From DSXF01 sp964387495 (lineage in GTDB: Bacteria > Chloroflexota > Anaerolineae > Anaerolineales > Villigracilaceae): a DNA stretch of 38,326 bases. The notes below the pieces were generated by a model that did not search any database, was not told where the DNA came from, and saw only the letters and a list, made by a program, of their open reading frames with translations. This document shows, piece after piece, positions 14,999-23,132 of the stretch (position 1 is the stretch's first letter; each line of letters starts with the position of its first letter). The stretch covers positions 1-38,326 of the forward strand of contig CAYLXB010000028.1 of the NCBI GenBank assembly GCA_964387495.1, read 5' to 3'. A program made the translations under genes and the position numbers.

Positions 14999-16416
14999 GG
15001 GTCAGCCCGGCATGAAATGGGTGATTTACCAGGGCTGGCTTCCGTTGTTTGAGGCGCGCCGCCGGATCTGGCCAGGATGGCTTCGAGCACAGGCAGGCAG
15101 TTGGCAACTTTTTTGGCGCGGATGATCCAGTCCCAGAGCGGTTCGAACTTTTTCCAGCCGGCAGTGTAGGCAAGATGCTTGATTTTGTGACCCCAGTCTT
15201 TGTTGGCCTGTGCCGATTCGAAGATGCTGCCCCAGCGGTAAAAGTCCCGGTAGGAATGCCAGTAACCGGCTTCCAGTTGCTGCCGTGTCATGCCGGCAGG
15301 CTGGAAAACAGCATGCCGGGTGTCGTACAGGTCCCAGTTGTGGGTCAGGATGCGCCCCGCCTGCTGCATGCGTGTATATAGCGCGGTGCCGGGGTAAGGT
15401 GTCAGGACGTGGAAGGTGGCCGTCTCTATCCCCTGTTGAATGGCCCAGTCCACCGTGCGCCCGAATACCTCCGGGCCATCCTCGTCCAGTCCAAAGACGA
15501 AGCTGGCATTGACCATCACCCCCAGGTCGTGCAGGCGGCGGACGGCAGTGGCATAGTCGTGCTTGAGGTTTTGGAACTTGTGCTGGGCTTGCAGTCCGCG
15601 CGGGTTGATGGTTTCGAGGCCGATGAACAGGCTGCGCAGCCCGCTGGCGGCGGCCTTTTCCATCAGCCCGGGCTGGAGGCTGGATTGCACTGTCCCGGCG
15701 GCCTGCCAGAGGCGCCCCATGCCCTGCATGCCATCGAATAGTGCCAATGAAAAACTCGGGTTGCCGAAGATGTGGTCATCGAGGAAATACAGGTGGCGGC
15801 CGGGCAGGTTTTCGATCTCCGCCAGGGCCTGGTCCACGCGGCGGGTGTAGAACGATCTGCCGCCTTGGAAGAAGGCGTCCTTGTAGCAGAAGTCACAGTG
15901 ATGCGGGCAGCCGCGCGAGACCACAATTGAGTTGGGAACGAGGTACAGGTGCCGTTTGATCAGGTCCCGGCGCGGGGCCGGGAGATCGAGCAGGCTGCGC
16001 ACGGTGGATGGGTACACCTTGTGGGGGCAGCCGCGGCGGTAATCTTCGAGAAAGGCCGGCCACGTGTCTTCTCCCGGCCCAAGGAAGATAGAGTCGGCAT
16101 GCCGGATGGCCTCCTCCGGGAGGGAGGTGACGTGCAGTCCTCCCAGGCAGACATGGGCTCCTTTGCGGCGGTAGTAGTCGGCTAGCGCGTAGGCCCGGTA
16201 AGCGGAGGTGATATAGACCTGGATGACCACCAGCTCCGGGGTGTCGTCCAGGTCGAGGGCCTCGACGTGTTCATCCTGGATTTCGATCTCGTCGTCCGGG
16301 CCCAGGTAACCGGCGAGCGTAGCCAGCCCCAGCGGGGGGAAGAGCGAGTATTTGATTGGCCTCCAGAAGGGGCTTTTAGCTTCGGTCAGGGCGGGCAGGA
16401 TCATCTTCACCTTCAT
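14995..16416 (-). CDS. B12-binding-domain radical SAM protein, function unknown
   Basis: A radical SAM enzyme of 473 residues with an N-terminal cobalamin-binding-like Rossmann domain (about 1-145; LGGLHVTSLPEEA, FLGPGEDTWPAFL). A radical SAM barrel follows, with RGCPHHCDFC, the CxxxCxxC that binds the [4Fe-4S] cluster. LYFLDDHIFGNP and LFIGLETINP are typical barrel motifs. The last 120 residues (around YWHSYRDFYRWGSIFESA) resemble tails of other B12-radical-SAM proteins. Such enzymes often methylate unactivated carbons or modify lipids or peptides; no neighbour names the substrate. I use the ATG at 16416, which has GAGGAGAG close upstream, rather than the start ten codons earlier. Confidence 0.88.
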   Translation of the reverse strand: MKVKMILPALTEAKSPFWRPIKYSLFPPLGLATLAGYLGPDDEIEIQDEHVEALDLDDTPELVVIQVYITSAYRAYALADYYRRKGAHVCLGGLHVTSLPEEAIRHADSIFLGPGEDTWPAFLEDYRRGCPHKVYPSTVRSLLDLPAPRRDLIKRHLYLVPNSIVVSRGCPHHCDFCYKDAFFQGGRSFYTRRVDQALAEIENLPGRHLYFLDDHIFGNPSFSLALFDGMQGMGRLWQAAGTVQSSLQPGLMEKAAASGLRSLFIGLETINPRGLQAQHKFQNLKHDYATAVRRLHDLGVMVNASFVFGLDEDGPEVFGRTVDWAIQQGIETATFHVLTPYPGTALYTRMQQAGRILTHNWDLYDTRHAVFQPAGMTRQQLEAGYWHSYRDFYRWGSIFESAQANKDWGHKIKHLAYTAGWKKFEPLWDWIIRAKKVANCLPVLEAILARSGGAPQTTEASPGKSPISCRADP

Positions 16417-16544
16417 GGCATCTCTCCTCGTAATTGGAATTGCCATGAAGTTTCGCCGCGCCGGCTTGGCAAATGATGGCGGAATGTTTCAACTGCTCTC
16501 AGAAGCTATCACGTTGGCAGGTTTTTGTGGTCTGCACGGGAAAG

Positions 16545-16578
16545 TGCTGTGCCGCTGGAAAACACCAGCGGCACAGCA
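16545..16578 (-). terminator. terminator hairpin of the DUF1189-peptidase-DUF4013 operon
   Basis: A perfect 14-bp inverted repeat (16545-16558 with 16565-16578) and six-base loop lie eight bases after the DUF4013 stop codon. On the minus strand it is followed by CTTT, only a short T-run, so efficiency is uncertain. Confidence 0.65.
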
Positions 16579-16585
16579 GGAAGGC

Positions 16586-17335
16586 TCATGGCACCTGCAG
16601 TGTTTCTGCGGGTGCTTTCTGCGCCAGGGCGTTGCGGTAGGCGACGGCGGAGGCGCCCCAGCTGACCAGGGTCATGTAGGCCATGGCGGCCGGCATCAGC
16701 AGGGGCAGCAGGCAGGCCAGGACGATGGTGATCATGAGCACCTGCATCAGGATGGTCACCGCCATCGTGACCACCATGATTATGACATACACGAGCAGGA
16801 ACTGCCCGAGATTTGCCCGGAAGATGGGCCACCACTCTTTCACCCGGAACCCGGCTCTGAATTCATCCTTTGCCAGCATATGGCATTCGGCGACTGGCAA
16901 AAGGATGCCCACTGCAACGCCGTAGATCATCATTGGAAACATGCACAGCATGGGCACGAAAAAGAGTGCCAGGGTACCGGGGGTAAAAGAGTTCGGGTCT
17001 TCCGAGATGAACGCAATTGGGATGAGCATATAGGAACCCCAAAAGAACAGCATCCCGATGATTAACGGTGCTCCGAAGGCAAGTTGAACACCGTAAAGAC
17101 GGAATCCCTCGGAGAGAAGTTTGCCGAGGTCCTTCCAGGGGGGCATGTGTAGGGTTTTGCCGTCCCGGATGATGCCGGCTGCGATCTGCGCCGCGTAGCC
17201 CATCACGGCAATCATCGGCAGCAGCGGGATGATGAAGCCGGCCAGCATGGCAATGGAGACATACAGGAACTGGCGGCGTGCCTCGCTGTCCCGCAATGGG
17301 AAGTACAGGATTTCGGTCAGGTTGAAGTTGTTCAT
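16586..17335 (-). CDS. DUF4013-type integral membrane protein
   Basis: A 249-residue protein with long hydrophobic segments (about six membrane helices): FLYVSIAMLAGFIIPLLPMI near the N-terminus, a helical pair around 85-150, and a very hydrophobic block near 185-235. The layout fits the DUF4013 family: polar N-terminus, first helices, GKLLSEGFRLYGVQL, then VKEWWPIFRANLGQFLL. No enzymatic motif is visible and function is unknown. Its ATG overlaps the stop of the peptidase gene by four bases (ATGA), so the two are almost certainly co-translated. It is the last gene of a three-gene membrane operon. Confidence 0.75.
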   Translation of the reverse strand: MNNFNLTEILYFPLRDSEARRQFLYVSIAMLAGFIIPLLPMIAVMGYAAQIAAGIIRDGKTLHMPPWKDLGKLLSEGFRLYGVQLAFGAPLIIGMLFFWGSYMLIPIAFISEDPNSFTPGTLALFFVPMLCMFPMMIYGVAVGILLPVAECHMLAKDEFRAGFRVKEWWPIFRANLGQFLLVYVIIMVVTMAVTILMQVLMITIVLACLLPLLMPAAMAYMTLVSWGASAVAYRNALAQKAPAETLQVP

Positions 17336-18762
17336 CTTGATTGCTCCTGGGGTGGTGGGGTTTCCTCATTCGGAAGGCTTGCCTCGGGGATTGCCGGTGG
17401 AAGGCTCTTCCTGGTTTTCTTCAGCCGGTTTGTAAGAGCCGCGGATGCAGATACCAGGCCGAGAAAGCCTCCTGCACCCAGCAGCCAGGCCGGGCAGAGC
17501 GCATAACGCAAGGGTGAGGATGGGATGGACACGGCCAGCATTGGCTTTGCCGCCAGGCTGGCAAACAGGGCGGTCGGGGTGGGCACGGGCGTTGCCGGTT
17601 TGGGGAGGAGAGTTGCTTCGGGCTGTGGTGTGATATATAAATCTGCCGGAACCCCCACCCAGGTCATCCAGTCCTGTTCGAACTCTGCCGGGTTTACGCC
17701 CAGTGCGCTCGAAAAAACCTTCTCTTCATTGTCTCCTCGTTTGTAGGCAGCGAGCAGGTTGAGCAGGCTTTTTTCTCCGTACGTGTTGACCATGTAATAT
17801 ACGGCGCTGTAACTTTCGCAATAGGAGAGGTCGATTTCAGCCTCGATATCGCTGGTAAACCAATCCGACAGGTCATCCAGGGGAATGTAATCCCCTGCCA
17901 GCATGGCTTTCTGGGCTTCCTCCAGGCAGTCCCGGTTGTCTACGAACTCATTATACTGTGCCAGGCCTTCGTTTAACCAAACCGGTGGTTTGTTCAGGGC
18001 ATTGTGCGTCACCTGGTAAAAGTAGAGGTGGGAAATCTCGTGCGGAATGATGTTGTTCAGCCAGAATTGAGCTCCCTCGGCTTCTTCCACCACCTGGGCC
18101 GTGATCCCGGACTGCACGTCGACAGAACCCCAACTCCAGTCGTTGGAGCGGAACCAATAGGTATATTCATCCTCGGTATTGTAAATGACGATCTGGATTG
18201 GCTTCTCCAGTTTCACCCCGTAGAAGCGGGCCTGGTCGGCCATGGCCAGTTCGGCGGCTTTGGCCACCTGCTCCCCAAAGGCAGGCGGGCGGTCATGCCA
18301 GACAACGGTGAACGCATCTCCTTCCAGGCGTTTCCACTTGAAACGGGTGTCGTCGTAATAAAAAACCTCTTCCGCACTGCTGATTTTTTCGCCGCTCTCG
18401 GGAAACACATCCCAATGAAATGCAATGGGCGTGCTGGGGAAGATCGTCCACTTGTGTGTGAGGATGATGTACTCCAGGTGGAGCAGTTTCCCGGGCGTCA
18501 CGTCCAGGGGAATTGCGTTGTAAGGCTCGCCGCCCACACTGAAAACAAACCAGGCCTTCTCGAGGGTGACCTCGCTGCTGATCTTGACCTTGAACTTCAC
18601 AAAGTCGGGAAATTTGTTCTCGATGCTGGTGGGCGAAACCTTGATGTCAGCCTGGCTGGTTGCCTTTGCAGGTGACTCGGGAAGGGCCAATAGCATCAGC
18701 AGCAAACCGAGGCTGATCAGGATTTGGAGTAGATTATGAAGAACCCTGGTTCTCTGATTCAT
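17332..18762 (-). CDS. membrane-anchored extracytoplasmic HExxH metallopeptidase (peptidase MA-like)
   Basis: Probable zinc peptidase of 476 residues. A signal peptide or N-terminal anchor (ILISLGLLLMLLALPESPAKA) comes first, then a beta-rich region to about 140. The catalytic domain has HEISH at 241-245 and the third ligand Glu265 in WLNEGLAQY, a gluzincin arrangement. A Pro/Thr-rich linker (about 380-405), one membrane helix (AWLLGAGGFLGLVSASAAL) and a short basic, proline-rich tail follow. The catalytic domain should lie outside the cytoplasm. The start is the ATG at 18762, overlapping the DUF1189-like gene by 29 bases; the stop overlaps the DUF4013 start. The substrate is unknown; the flanking membrane proteins are candidates as partners. 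Confidence 0.82.
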   Translation of the reverse strand: MNQRTRVLHNLLQILISLGLLLMLLALPESPAKATSQADIKVSPTSIENKFPDFVKFKVKISSEVTLEKAWFVFSVGGEPYNAIPLDVTPGKLLHLEYIILTHKWTIFPSTPIAFHWDVFPESGEKISSAEEVFYYDDTRFKWKRLEGDAFTVVWHDRPPAFGEQVAKAAELAMADQARFYGVKLEKPIQIVIYNTEDEYTYWFRSNDWSWGSVDVQSGITAQVVEEAEGAQFWLNNIIPHEISHLYFYQVTHNALNKPPVWLNEGLAQYNEFVDNRDCLEEAQKAMLAGDYIPLDDLSDWFTSDIEAEIDLSYCESYSAVYYMVNTYGEKSLLNLLAAYKRGDNEEKVFSSALGVNPAEFEQDWMTWVGVPADLYITPQPEATLLPKPATPVPTPTALFASLAAKPMLAVSIPSSPLRYALCPAWLLGAGGFLGLVSASAALTNRLKKTRKSLPPAIPEASLPNEETPPPQEQSR

Positions 18763-19846
18763 CACTTCCCTTGTCTATCGTGGCTTCTGCCGTTGAGATG
18801 GGCAGGACGGCGGGTTCTTTCCTGGTGAGCAGGGGCCAGAATTCGATGCAGGCCAGTGCGAGGAATGTGACGAGGGCCAGCGGCCAGAACAACCAGGCGG
18901 CTTTCTCCCACTGGATGAGTATGTTCACGCCGAAACCGAGTACCAGCGGCAGGCCGGGCAGGGTCCGCCAGTGACGGATGCCCCGCGCCGGTTCTGTGAC
19001 CGGGTTCTCGCGCAGCTTAAAGATGAACAGCAGGCCGAAAATCCACAACAGCCCCAGCAGCAGGGTGTGCAGGCTGATGAACTTTATGTTAACCAGGTCG
19101 AGCAGGTAGCGTGCATAGGTGGCGGGCACAAAGGCATAAATGCCGGTGGTCAGGATGGCGCCGAAATCGGTGTGAGGCCGGAACAGGCTGATAACCCCAT
19201 AGAGCACAACACTGATGAATGAAACCCAGACGAACCAGGCGCCGATTTGCCAGAAACCGATCGCCAGTAGGCTGGCCGCGGTTGCCGCGGTGGCGAAAGT
19301 TTTCCAGAGTTGGAGCACCGTTTCCCGGTTGATGAAAATCGGATCCTTCTCGAAGGTTTTGTGCAGTTCTTTGAGCGGCAGGACCTGGTATTCACCCCGG
19401 TCGTTCAAAACGTGCAGGCTGTCGTGGGTCAACAGGAAGCCCTGGGTGTACTGCGCCTGGTCGATTCCTGTGATCTGCCCGCTGGTATCGATTGCCAGCA
19501 GGGTTCTGTCTTTATCCAATAGGATGACCGGGGAAGGAAGGTTCACGCTGGCTATGCCGCCGCTGATGGTAATGGCGGGCATATCCATTTCCTCAAAGGC
19601 CGTCGTGATATCCGCGCGCATGGAGGCCAGGGTCATGCCGGCCCTGGCTGCCAAAAGGAGCGAGATGATGGACTGGAAGACAAAGAAGAACAGGACGGCC
19701 ATGCGTGCCGGTCTGCGGGCAGCCTGGCGGTAAAAAGCGGGACTGACCAGAGGCAAGACGAACCCGGATGCCAGCCAGCCGAGTTCGGACAGGCAGCCCC
19801 TGCCTGTGGTCCCTTCTGGAGGGTTGGTGACAGTTGTTTCAGACAT
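18734..19846 (-). CDS. DUF1189-like polytopic membrane protein
   Basis: A 370-residue protein. The N-terminus is polar (MSETTVTNPPEG). A membrane helix (MAVLFFFVFQSIISLLLAA) leads into an extracytoplasmic domain of about 130 residues (about 75-205), and several helices follow in the C-terminal half. The external segment has the pattern seen in DUF1189 proteins: ITISGGIASVNLPSP, LLAIDTSGQI and FLLTHDSLHVLN. The tail is acidic and serine-rich. I chose the ATG at 19846 because AAGGAG precedes it; a longer frame begins at 19909. It is the first gene of the operon with the peptidase and DUF4013 protein. Function is unknown. Confidence 0.7.
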   Translation of the reverse strand: MSETTVTNPPEGTTGRGCLSELGWLASGFVLPLVSPAFYRQAARRPARMAVLFFFVFQSIISLLLAARAGMTLASMRADITTAFEEMDMPAITISGGIASVNLPSPVILLDKDRTLLAIDTSGQITGIDQAQYTQGFLLTHDSLHVLNDRGEYQVLPLKELHKTFEKDPIFINRETVLQLWKTFATAATAASLLAIGFWQIGAWFVWVSFISVVLYGVISLFRPHTDFGAILTTGIYAFVPATYARYLLDLVNIKFISLHTLLLGLLWIFGLLFIFKLRENPVTEPARGIRHWRTLPGLPLVLGFGVNILIQWEKAAWLFWPLALVTFLALACIEFWPLLTRKEPAVLPISTAEATIDKGSDESENQGSS

Positions 19847-19901
19847 ATTCTCCTTATGGGTGGAACGCTGGTATTTTATCGTATCTTCGGATATATACGT
19901 C

Positions 19902-20558
19902 CTACTCACCGGAAGGTTTGCTGGCTTGTACGATCACCGTATGGCTGGACTGCAGCATCACTTTCTCGATCCTCACCTGGAAGCCGGCCTGCTCGAAGGG
20001 GCGGCGCAGACGCTCATCCAGCAGGGTTTCGTTGTTTTCTGTCTGGCTGGTGATGTGGAACAGCCAGGCAAAGAAGCGCTCCGGAAAGGCGCGGCCGGTG
20101 AGCCGCGCCGTTGGCAGGACGACCAGCTGACCGCCGGGCAGGAGCACGCGTTGTACCTCGGCCAGGGTGTGCGGGTCGAAGATATACTCGGATGGGAAAG
20201 TGGCCGCGATGGTATGAAAGGTTTGGGCAGGAAACGGGAGTGCTTGGGCAAGACCGCGGGCAAGGCGGCTTGAGGGACAGCCGCTGCGCTGCAGGCTTCG
20301 GGTGGCCAGGCGTCCCATTGGAGCGGATTCGTCCAGGCCGGCCGGCAGCAGCCCCCGTTCCAGAAGCAGTACCTGCAGGTGTCCGGGGCCGTGCCCCAGC
20401 TCAAGGACCCGCGGCCCTTGGATAAATGGAACAATTGTCTCCACCCATTTCTGCCAGCGCCCCAGGGAGACAAGTGTGGCCACCCAATCGTACGTCCAGG
20501 CGCAGGAATGGTAGAGTAAATGAAAGGCGAGCCGTAAAAGTTTCCAAAACAGGCTCAT
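19902..20558 (-). CDS. class I SAM-dependent methyltransferase
   Basis: A 218-residue protein with a short hydrophobic, aromatic N-terminus (MSLFWKLLRLAFHLLYH) that may touch the membrane. A Rossmann-type methyltransferase fold follows: motif I VLELGHGPGHLQVLL near 52, the acidic residue after strand 2 (AGLDES), and IAATFPSEYIFDP in the motif IV region. VQRVLLPGGQLVVL is the post-motif. The substrate is unknown; the family includes ubiquinone/menaquinone and lipid methylases. I prefer the ATG at 20558; the frame opens nine codons earlier at 20585, inside the terminator hairpin of the upstream gene. Confidence 0.82.
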   Translation of the reverse strand: MSLFWKLLRLAFHLLYHSCAWTYDWVATLVSLGRWQKWVETIVPFIQGPRVLELGHGPGHLQVLLLERGLLPAGLDESAPMGRLATRSLQRSGCPSSRLARGLAQALPFPAQTFHTIAATFPSEYIFDPHTLAEVQRVLLPGGQLVVLPTARLTGRAFPERFFAWLFHITSQTENNETLLDERLRRPFEQAGFQVRIEKVMLQSSHTVIVQASKPSGE

Positions 20559-20569
20559 GGCAACAAAAT

Positions 20570-20601
20570 AAGGGTTTGACCACATTCGTGATCAAACCCT
20601 T
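20570..20601 (-). terminator. terminator downstream of the ytxH-like gene
   Basis: AAGGGTTTGA (20570-20579) and TCAAACCCTT (20592-20601) form a perfect 10-bp stem, with three more pairs (CAC/GTG) inside. On the minus strand it follows the stop at 20619 and is trailed by ATTTTG. The plus strand shows TTTTAT after the stem. It separates the ytxG/H-like pair from the methyltransferase gene, which therefore needs readthrough or its own promoter. Confidence 0.75.
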
Positions 20602-20618
20602 TTATCTGCAGCTGGAGA

Positions 20619-20933
20619 TCAGCCGGCGGGGGCTTCGATATCTTTCTTGGCCGGCTTCTTGACCGCTTCCACAACGCTTTTACCGCGCTCTTTTAACTGG
20701 CGGGCCAGTTCATCGGCGCGGATGCGGGCCTCTTTCGCGGTGGCTTCGGCGCGTGCCAGGGCTTCTTCTGCGCTGTGCGAGGCCTTGTCACGCAGTTCGA
20801 TGCTCTTGTCTTTGATCAGGGAACGGGTTTCCTCTCCACTCTGCGGGGCAAAGAGCAGGGCTGCCAGCGCGCCCGTGAGGCCGCCGACCAGGAAACCAAC
20901 CAGGAAAGCACCAAATTCATCACGGTCAGACAT
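20619..20933 (-). CDS. YtxH domain protein
   Basis: A 104-residue protein. One N-terminal membrane helix (FGAFLVGFLVGGLTGALAAL) is followed by the characteristic LLFAPQSGEETR, then a long charged, probably coiled-coil helix rich in Ala, Glu, Lys and Arg. This is the YtxH layout: small membrane-tethered proteins of unknown role, stress-linked in Bacillus. It follows a ytxG-like gene after 39 bases on the same strand, the same order as ytxG-ytxH in Bacillus. A terminator lies 18 bases after the stop. Confidence 0.85.
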   Translation of the reverse strand: MSDRDEFGAFLVGFLVGGLTGALAALLFAPQSGEETRSLIKDKSIELRDKASHSAEEALARAEATAKEARIRADELARQLKERGKSVVEAVKKPAKKDIEAPAG

Positions 20934-20972
20934 ATCAGGCTCCTTTTTTATCTAATAATTCGGATTTGGCGG

Positions 20973-21419
20973 TTATTTTTTCTTCAGACCAAACAGTTCC
21001 AACGTTCGCTGCAGGCCAGCCAGATAACCATTGAGTTTAATGACCGGATCCACCAGGTTTTCGCTCAGGAATTCTGTGGTCCCACGCAAGGTGTTGACGG
21101 TTTCACTGGTGGCGTTCAGGATGGGCCGTATCTCATTTTGCAACAGGTTGATCAGACTTGCCAGTTGGATGACAAGGACAACCAGCGCAGCGCCGATGAT
21201 GAACGATTCGAACGCCAGGAAGATCAGAAAAATATCCCGGATCTGGGCGGTGGTGGTCGAGTTTTGCATCAATCCGTAGACTGCCGCGGTGATGAGTGCC
21301 AGAAAGATCAGGATGACGGCCACGATGCCGATAATCGTGCCGGTTGAGAGCTTCCCGGCAGCCTCCGCAGGGGGCGGAGCGGGCTGTTCGACTTCAGCGT
21401 GAGCAGTTGGTTCGTCCAT
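20973..21419 (-). CDS. small membrane protein resembling DUF948/YtxG
   Basis: A 148-residue protein. The N-terminus is acidic and proline-rich (VEQPAPPPAEAA). Two membrane segments follow (about 26-50 and 63-90), then an amphipathic tail with Asn/Thr-rich heptad-like spacing (LNATSETVNTLRGTTEFLSE) ending in LFGLKKK. The tail and the next-door ytxH-like gene suggest the DUF948/YtxG family, but sequence similarity is modest. The ATG at 21419 has no ribosome site. A TATAAT box lies only six bases upstream, so the mRNA may be leaderless. A longer frame to 21479 would run through the promoter and is rejected. Confidence 0.6.
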   Translation of the reverse strand: MDEPTAHAEVEQPAPPPAEAAGKLSTGTIIGIVAVILIFLALITAAVYGLMQNSTTTAQIRDIFLIFLAFESFIIGAALVVLVIQLASLINLLQNEIRPILNATSETVNTLRGTTEFLSENLVDPVIKLNGYLAGLQRTLELFGLKKK

Positions 21420-21425
21420 ATTTTT

Positions 21426-21431
21426 ATTATA
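21426..21431 (-). promoter_or_regulatory. -10 box for a probably leaderless ytxG-like transcript
   Basis: On the minus strand a perfect TATAAT ends six bases before the ATG at 21419. A start site at normal distance would fall on or next to the start codon. No good -35 hexamer is visible at 17 bases. Confidence 0.55.
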
Positions 21432-21450
21432 GCATAAATCCCTCCGCCTC

Positions 21451-21479
21451 TTGCGATTGGAGCCGGTTTCCTGTATCAT
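21451..21479 (+). promoter_or_regulatory. promoter of the exchanger gene, probably leaderless
   Basis: TTGCGA (21451-21456) and TATCAT (21474-21479) are 17 bases apart. The expected transcript start is near 21486 and the ATG is at 21488. No Shine-Dalgarno sequence precedes it. The promoter is back to back with the minus-strand promoter at 21426-21431. Confidence 0.6.
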
Positions 21480-21487
21480 GGTACCTT

Positions 21488-23113
21488 ATGCTGGCAACAT
21501 TCTTGTCCGAACAAATCCTCGTCTTATTCACCATCCTTGCGCTGGGCACCCTTTTGGGAAGCCTCTCCTGGCGGGGTGTTTCCCTGGGCACTGCCGGGGT
21601 TCTGTTCGTGGCGCTGGCCTTTGGCCATTTCGGGCTGAGTGTGCCGGCTACGATCCAGGAACTCGGCCTGCTGTTATTTGTGTATGCGGTCGGATTGCAG
21701 GCCGGGCCGCGCTTTTTCCGCACATTCCGGCGGGACGGGGCACGCTTTGTAGTTGTCGGCGTCGCTGTGGCGCTGACCGGTGCCCTGGCGGTGTTCGGCC
21801 TCACTTATCTGCTGAAACTGCCCATAGACCTGGCCGCCGGTCTGTATACGGGTGCTTTGACCTGCACGCCGGCCCTGGCAGCTGCCATGGATGCGTTCAA
21901 TCGTCTGGCCCCCGAGCTGGGGAAGGCTGTTTCGGTTGGTTATGGGGTGGCGTATCCCTTCAGCATGATCGGCGTCGTCCTGCTGGTGCAGTTCCTGCCG
22001 CGGCTCTTGAAAAGTGACCTGCACGCCGAGGAAAAGAAATGGGTGGCTGAACGCCAGAAGGAACTGCCCATGCTGCTGGTCAAGCAGTTCAAGATCACCA
22101 ACCCCAACATGGACGGCAAGACGATCCGCGAGTTCAACCCGCAGCGCTATGCTCGTATCAATGTGACCCGCATCCGGCGTGGAAATCAGGTTTTTCTGGT
22201 TTCACCCGATACCGTGCTCCGCCAGGGGGATGTGGTGCTGGCGGTGGGACCTCAATCCGAGTTCGAGAAAGTCAAACTGTTGCTGGGCGAAGAGACGAAT
22301 GTCCCGATGGACCAGAACACGAACATCACCACCCAGGACTTGGATGTGACCGCGCCAGAATTCGTTGGCAAGAGCCTGCAGGACCTGCGCATTTGGGAGA
22401 ATTACGGCGTGGTGATCACCCGCATCCGCCGCCAGGGGTTGGAGGTCACCCCGGTTGGCAGCATCAGCCTGGAATTTGGAGATGGACTGCATGTGGTCGG
22501 GGAGCGGCTGGAAGTGGAGGAGTTCACCCGCAAAGCCAGCGGCGATACCCGCAAGGTTCAGGAAACGAGCATGCTGCCCTATCTCACCGGTCTCGTGCTG
22601 GGCATCGCGGTCGGCCTGATCCCGATCCGCCTGGCAGAAGGGGTGGAAATCCACCTGGGTGTGGCAGGCGGGGCATTCCTCGTCAGCCTGTTGATCGGGC
22701 ATTTTGGAAGGATTGGCGGCTTGCGTCTGCATGTGCCGGTGGCGGCGAAGAATATCTCCCGCGAACTGGGGCTGATGTTGTTCCTGGCAGGCGCCGGTAC
22801 CACGGCGGGCGAGCACCTGGTGGAAGTCATCCAGGCCCAGGGCTGGACTCTCCTTTTGGCGGGTGGGCTGGTGACCCTGCTCTCGGTGACGGTCGGCCTT
22901 TTGCTCCTGATGAAATTCTTTGGAATGCAGGCATTGGCCTCCCTCGGCGCGTTGACTGCCTGCATGACCAATCCGCCCGGTCTGGCGGCAGCCAACAACC
23001 AGACGACGACTGACCTGGCCACACTTGCCTATGCCAGCACCTATCCGGTGGCCTTGATCTTCAAGATTATCTTTGCCCAGATCATGGTCTCACTGTTAAT
23101 TCACCTCTTCTAG
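21488..23113 (+). CDS. AspT/YidE-family membrane exchanger with two RCK (TrkA-C) domains
   Basis: A 541-residue transport protein of the aspartate:alanine exchanger type. The N-terminal half has about five membrane helices, including the signature GALTCTPALAAAMDAF. A central cytoplasmic region (about 190-360) carries two TrkA-C-like domains: KTIREFNPQRYARINVTRIR and the repeat GKSLQDLRIWENYGVVITRI. The C-terminal helices contain GALTACMTNPPGLAAAN, the mirror motif of the inverted repeat. Family members exchange amino or dicarboxylic acids; the RCK domains suggest gating by a small ligand. The substrate is unknown. The start is the ATG at 21488; the frame is open further upstream but crosses the promoter. 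Confidence 0.87.
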   Translation: MLATFLSEQILVLFTILALGTLLGSLSWRGVSLGTAGVLFVALAFGHFGLSVPATIQELGLLLFVYAVGLQAGPRFFRTFRRDGARFVVVGVAVALTGALAVFGLTYLLKLPIDLAAGLYTGALTCTPALAAAMDAFNRLAPELGKAVSVGYGVAYPFSMIGVVLLVQFLPRLLKSDLHAEEKKWVAERQKELPMLLVKQFKITNPNMDGKTIREFNPQRYARINVTRIRRGNQVFLVSPDTVLRQGDVVLAVGPQSEFEKVKLLLGEETNVPMDQNTNITTQDLDVTAPEFVGKSLQDLRIWENYGVVITRIRRQGLEVTPVGSISLEFGDGLHVVGERLEVEEFTRKASGDTRKVQETSMLPYLTGLVLGIAVGLIPIRLAEGVEIHLGVAGGAFLVSLLIGHFGRIGGLRLHVPVAAKNISRELGLMLFLAGAGTTAGEHLVEVIQAQGWTLLLAGGLVTLLSVTVGLLLLMKFFGMQALASLGALTACMTNPPGLAAANNQTTTDLATLAYASTYPVALIFKIIFAQIMVSLLIHLF

Positions 23114-23132
23114 TAATAATGTGGAGATTATG

